DNA from: Corallococcus praedator
GTDB lineage: Bacteria > Myxococcota > Myxococcia > Myxococcales > Myxococcaceae
Direction of reading: 5' to 3'
DNA length: 41,594 nt
NCBI RefSeq assembly: GCF_003612125.1
Contig: NZ_RAWI01000035.1
Coordinates: 1-41,594, forward strand
In this document: positions 41,451 through 41,594 of the stretch, piece after piece
Layout of the letters: the number at the start of each line of letters is the position of its first letter
Numbering within the stretch: the first letter of the stretch is position 1
Translations under genes and position numbers: made by a program
Notes under the pieces: model-generated
Databases searched by the model: none
What the model was told of the DNA's origin: nothing
Seen by the model: the letters and a program-made list of their open reading frames with translations, nothing else

Positions 41451-41594
41451 GGCGGCGGCTTGTAGCGGAAATGGCGCGTCCACCAAAGACGCGCGGTGAA
41501 TCGGGGCCCGGCGGCGTACCGGAGGACCCAATGTAACCGCCGGCACGCCCCGGAAATGCCGGCTTCCCACCCCGTTTCCAGGCCCCCCCTGGCC
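41451..41594. other. Upstream region of the ABC-F gene
   Basis: No gene is seen. On the minus strand, TTGGTG and TACAAG separated by 16 bp end ~13 bp before the ATG and could be a promoter giving a near-leaderless transcript; the match is weak. Confidence 0.25.

Noticed and set aside
1-41594. CRISPR arrays, insertion sequences or phage integrases
   Set aside because: No regularly spaced direct repeats, transposase or integrase motifs, or terminal inverted repeats were seen, including around the putative defence cassette.

Overview
The window is high-GC DNA with long overlapping frames, translational coupling through ATGA/GTGA overlaps, and gene content typical of a myxobacterium of the Myxococcus/Corallococcus group (Cystobacterineae). 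The evidence is a PadC-like ParB/Srx protein, a Wzm/Wzt O-antigen exporter followed by RfbC-type bimodular glycosyltransferases, and several alanine/proline-rich lipoproteins. As I remember it, the order padC, pyrE ... nadB ... pgsA, wzm, wzt also matches the M. xanthus chromosome around the O-antigen locus; I could not check this.

Layout. (1) 1-9 kb is a conserved core block: the tail of a probable bactofilin, padC-like, pyrE, a lipoprotein, then on the minus strand a LOG-type phosphoribohydrolase, a rhomboid protease and nadB, then on the plus strand a lytic transglycosylase, a TPR/AIM24-like protein and pgsA. (2) At 9.0-9.2 kb is a stand-alone tRNA-Gly(GCC) with its own promoter and a strong terminator. 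(3) 9.3-22 kb is an O-antigen export and assembly cluster: wzm, wzt, a GT2, a two-domain protein that looks like a degenerate methyltransferase plus a degenerate GT2, two tandem bimodular GT2 proteins, and a 1199-residue methyltransferase/coiled-coil/GT-B/GT-B protein. (4) 22.0-24.1 kb on the minus strand holds a GT4 and a small helical accessory protein. (5) 24.2-27.7 kb is the complete dTDP-L-rhamnose operon rfbBDAC. (6) 27.9-28.9 kb is a YihY/BrkB membrane protein. (7) 29.0-39.7 kb is an all-minus-strand accessory block: a large SF1 helicase with a C-terminal nuclease, a membrane-anchored DUF4041/T5orf172 protein and a SIR2-like membrane protein, followed by two paralogous Cys-rich/C2-like lipoproteins and a P460-like haem lipoprotein. 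(8) 39.9-41.5 kb is a YbiT-type ABC-F ATPase.

How the genes work together. RfbBDAC make dTDP-rhamnose, the GT2/GT4 enzymes build a polysaccharide, and Wzm/Wzt (with a C-terminal substrate-recognition domain) export it across the inner membrane. The cassette at 31.07-39.67 kb (helicase-nuclease, GIY-YIG-like, SIR2-like, with gaps of 33 and 39 bp) is the best candidate for an undescribed system. Its domains are typical of anti-phage defence, and the SIR2 gene is visibly less GC-rich than its surroundings. Its function is inferred from domains and gene order only.
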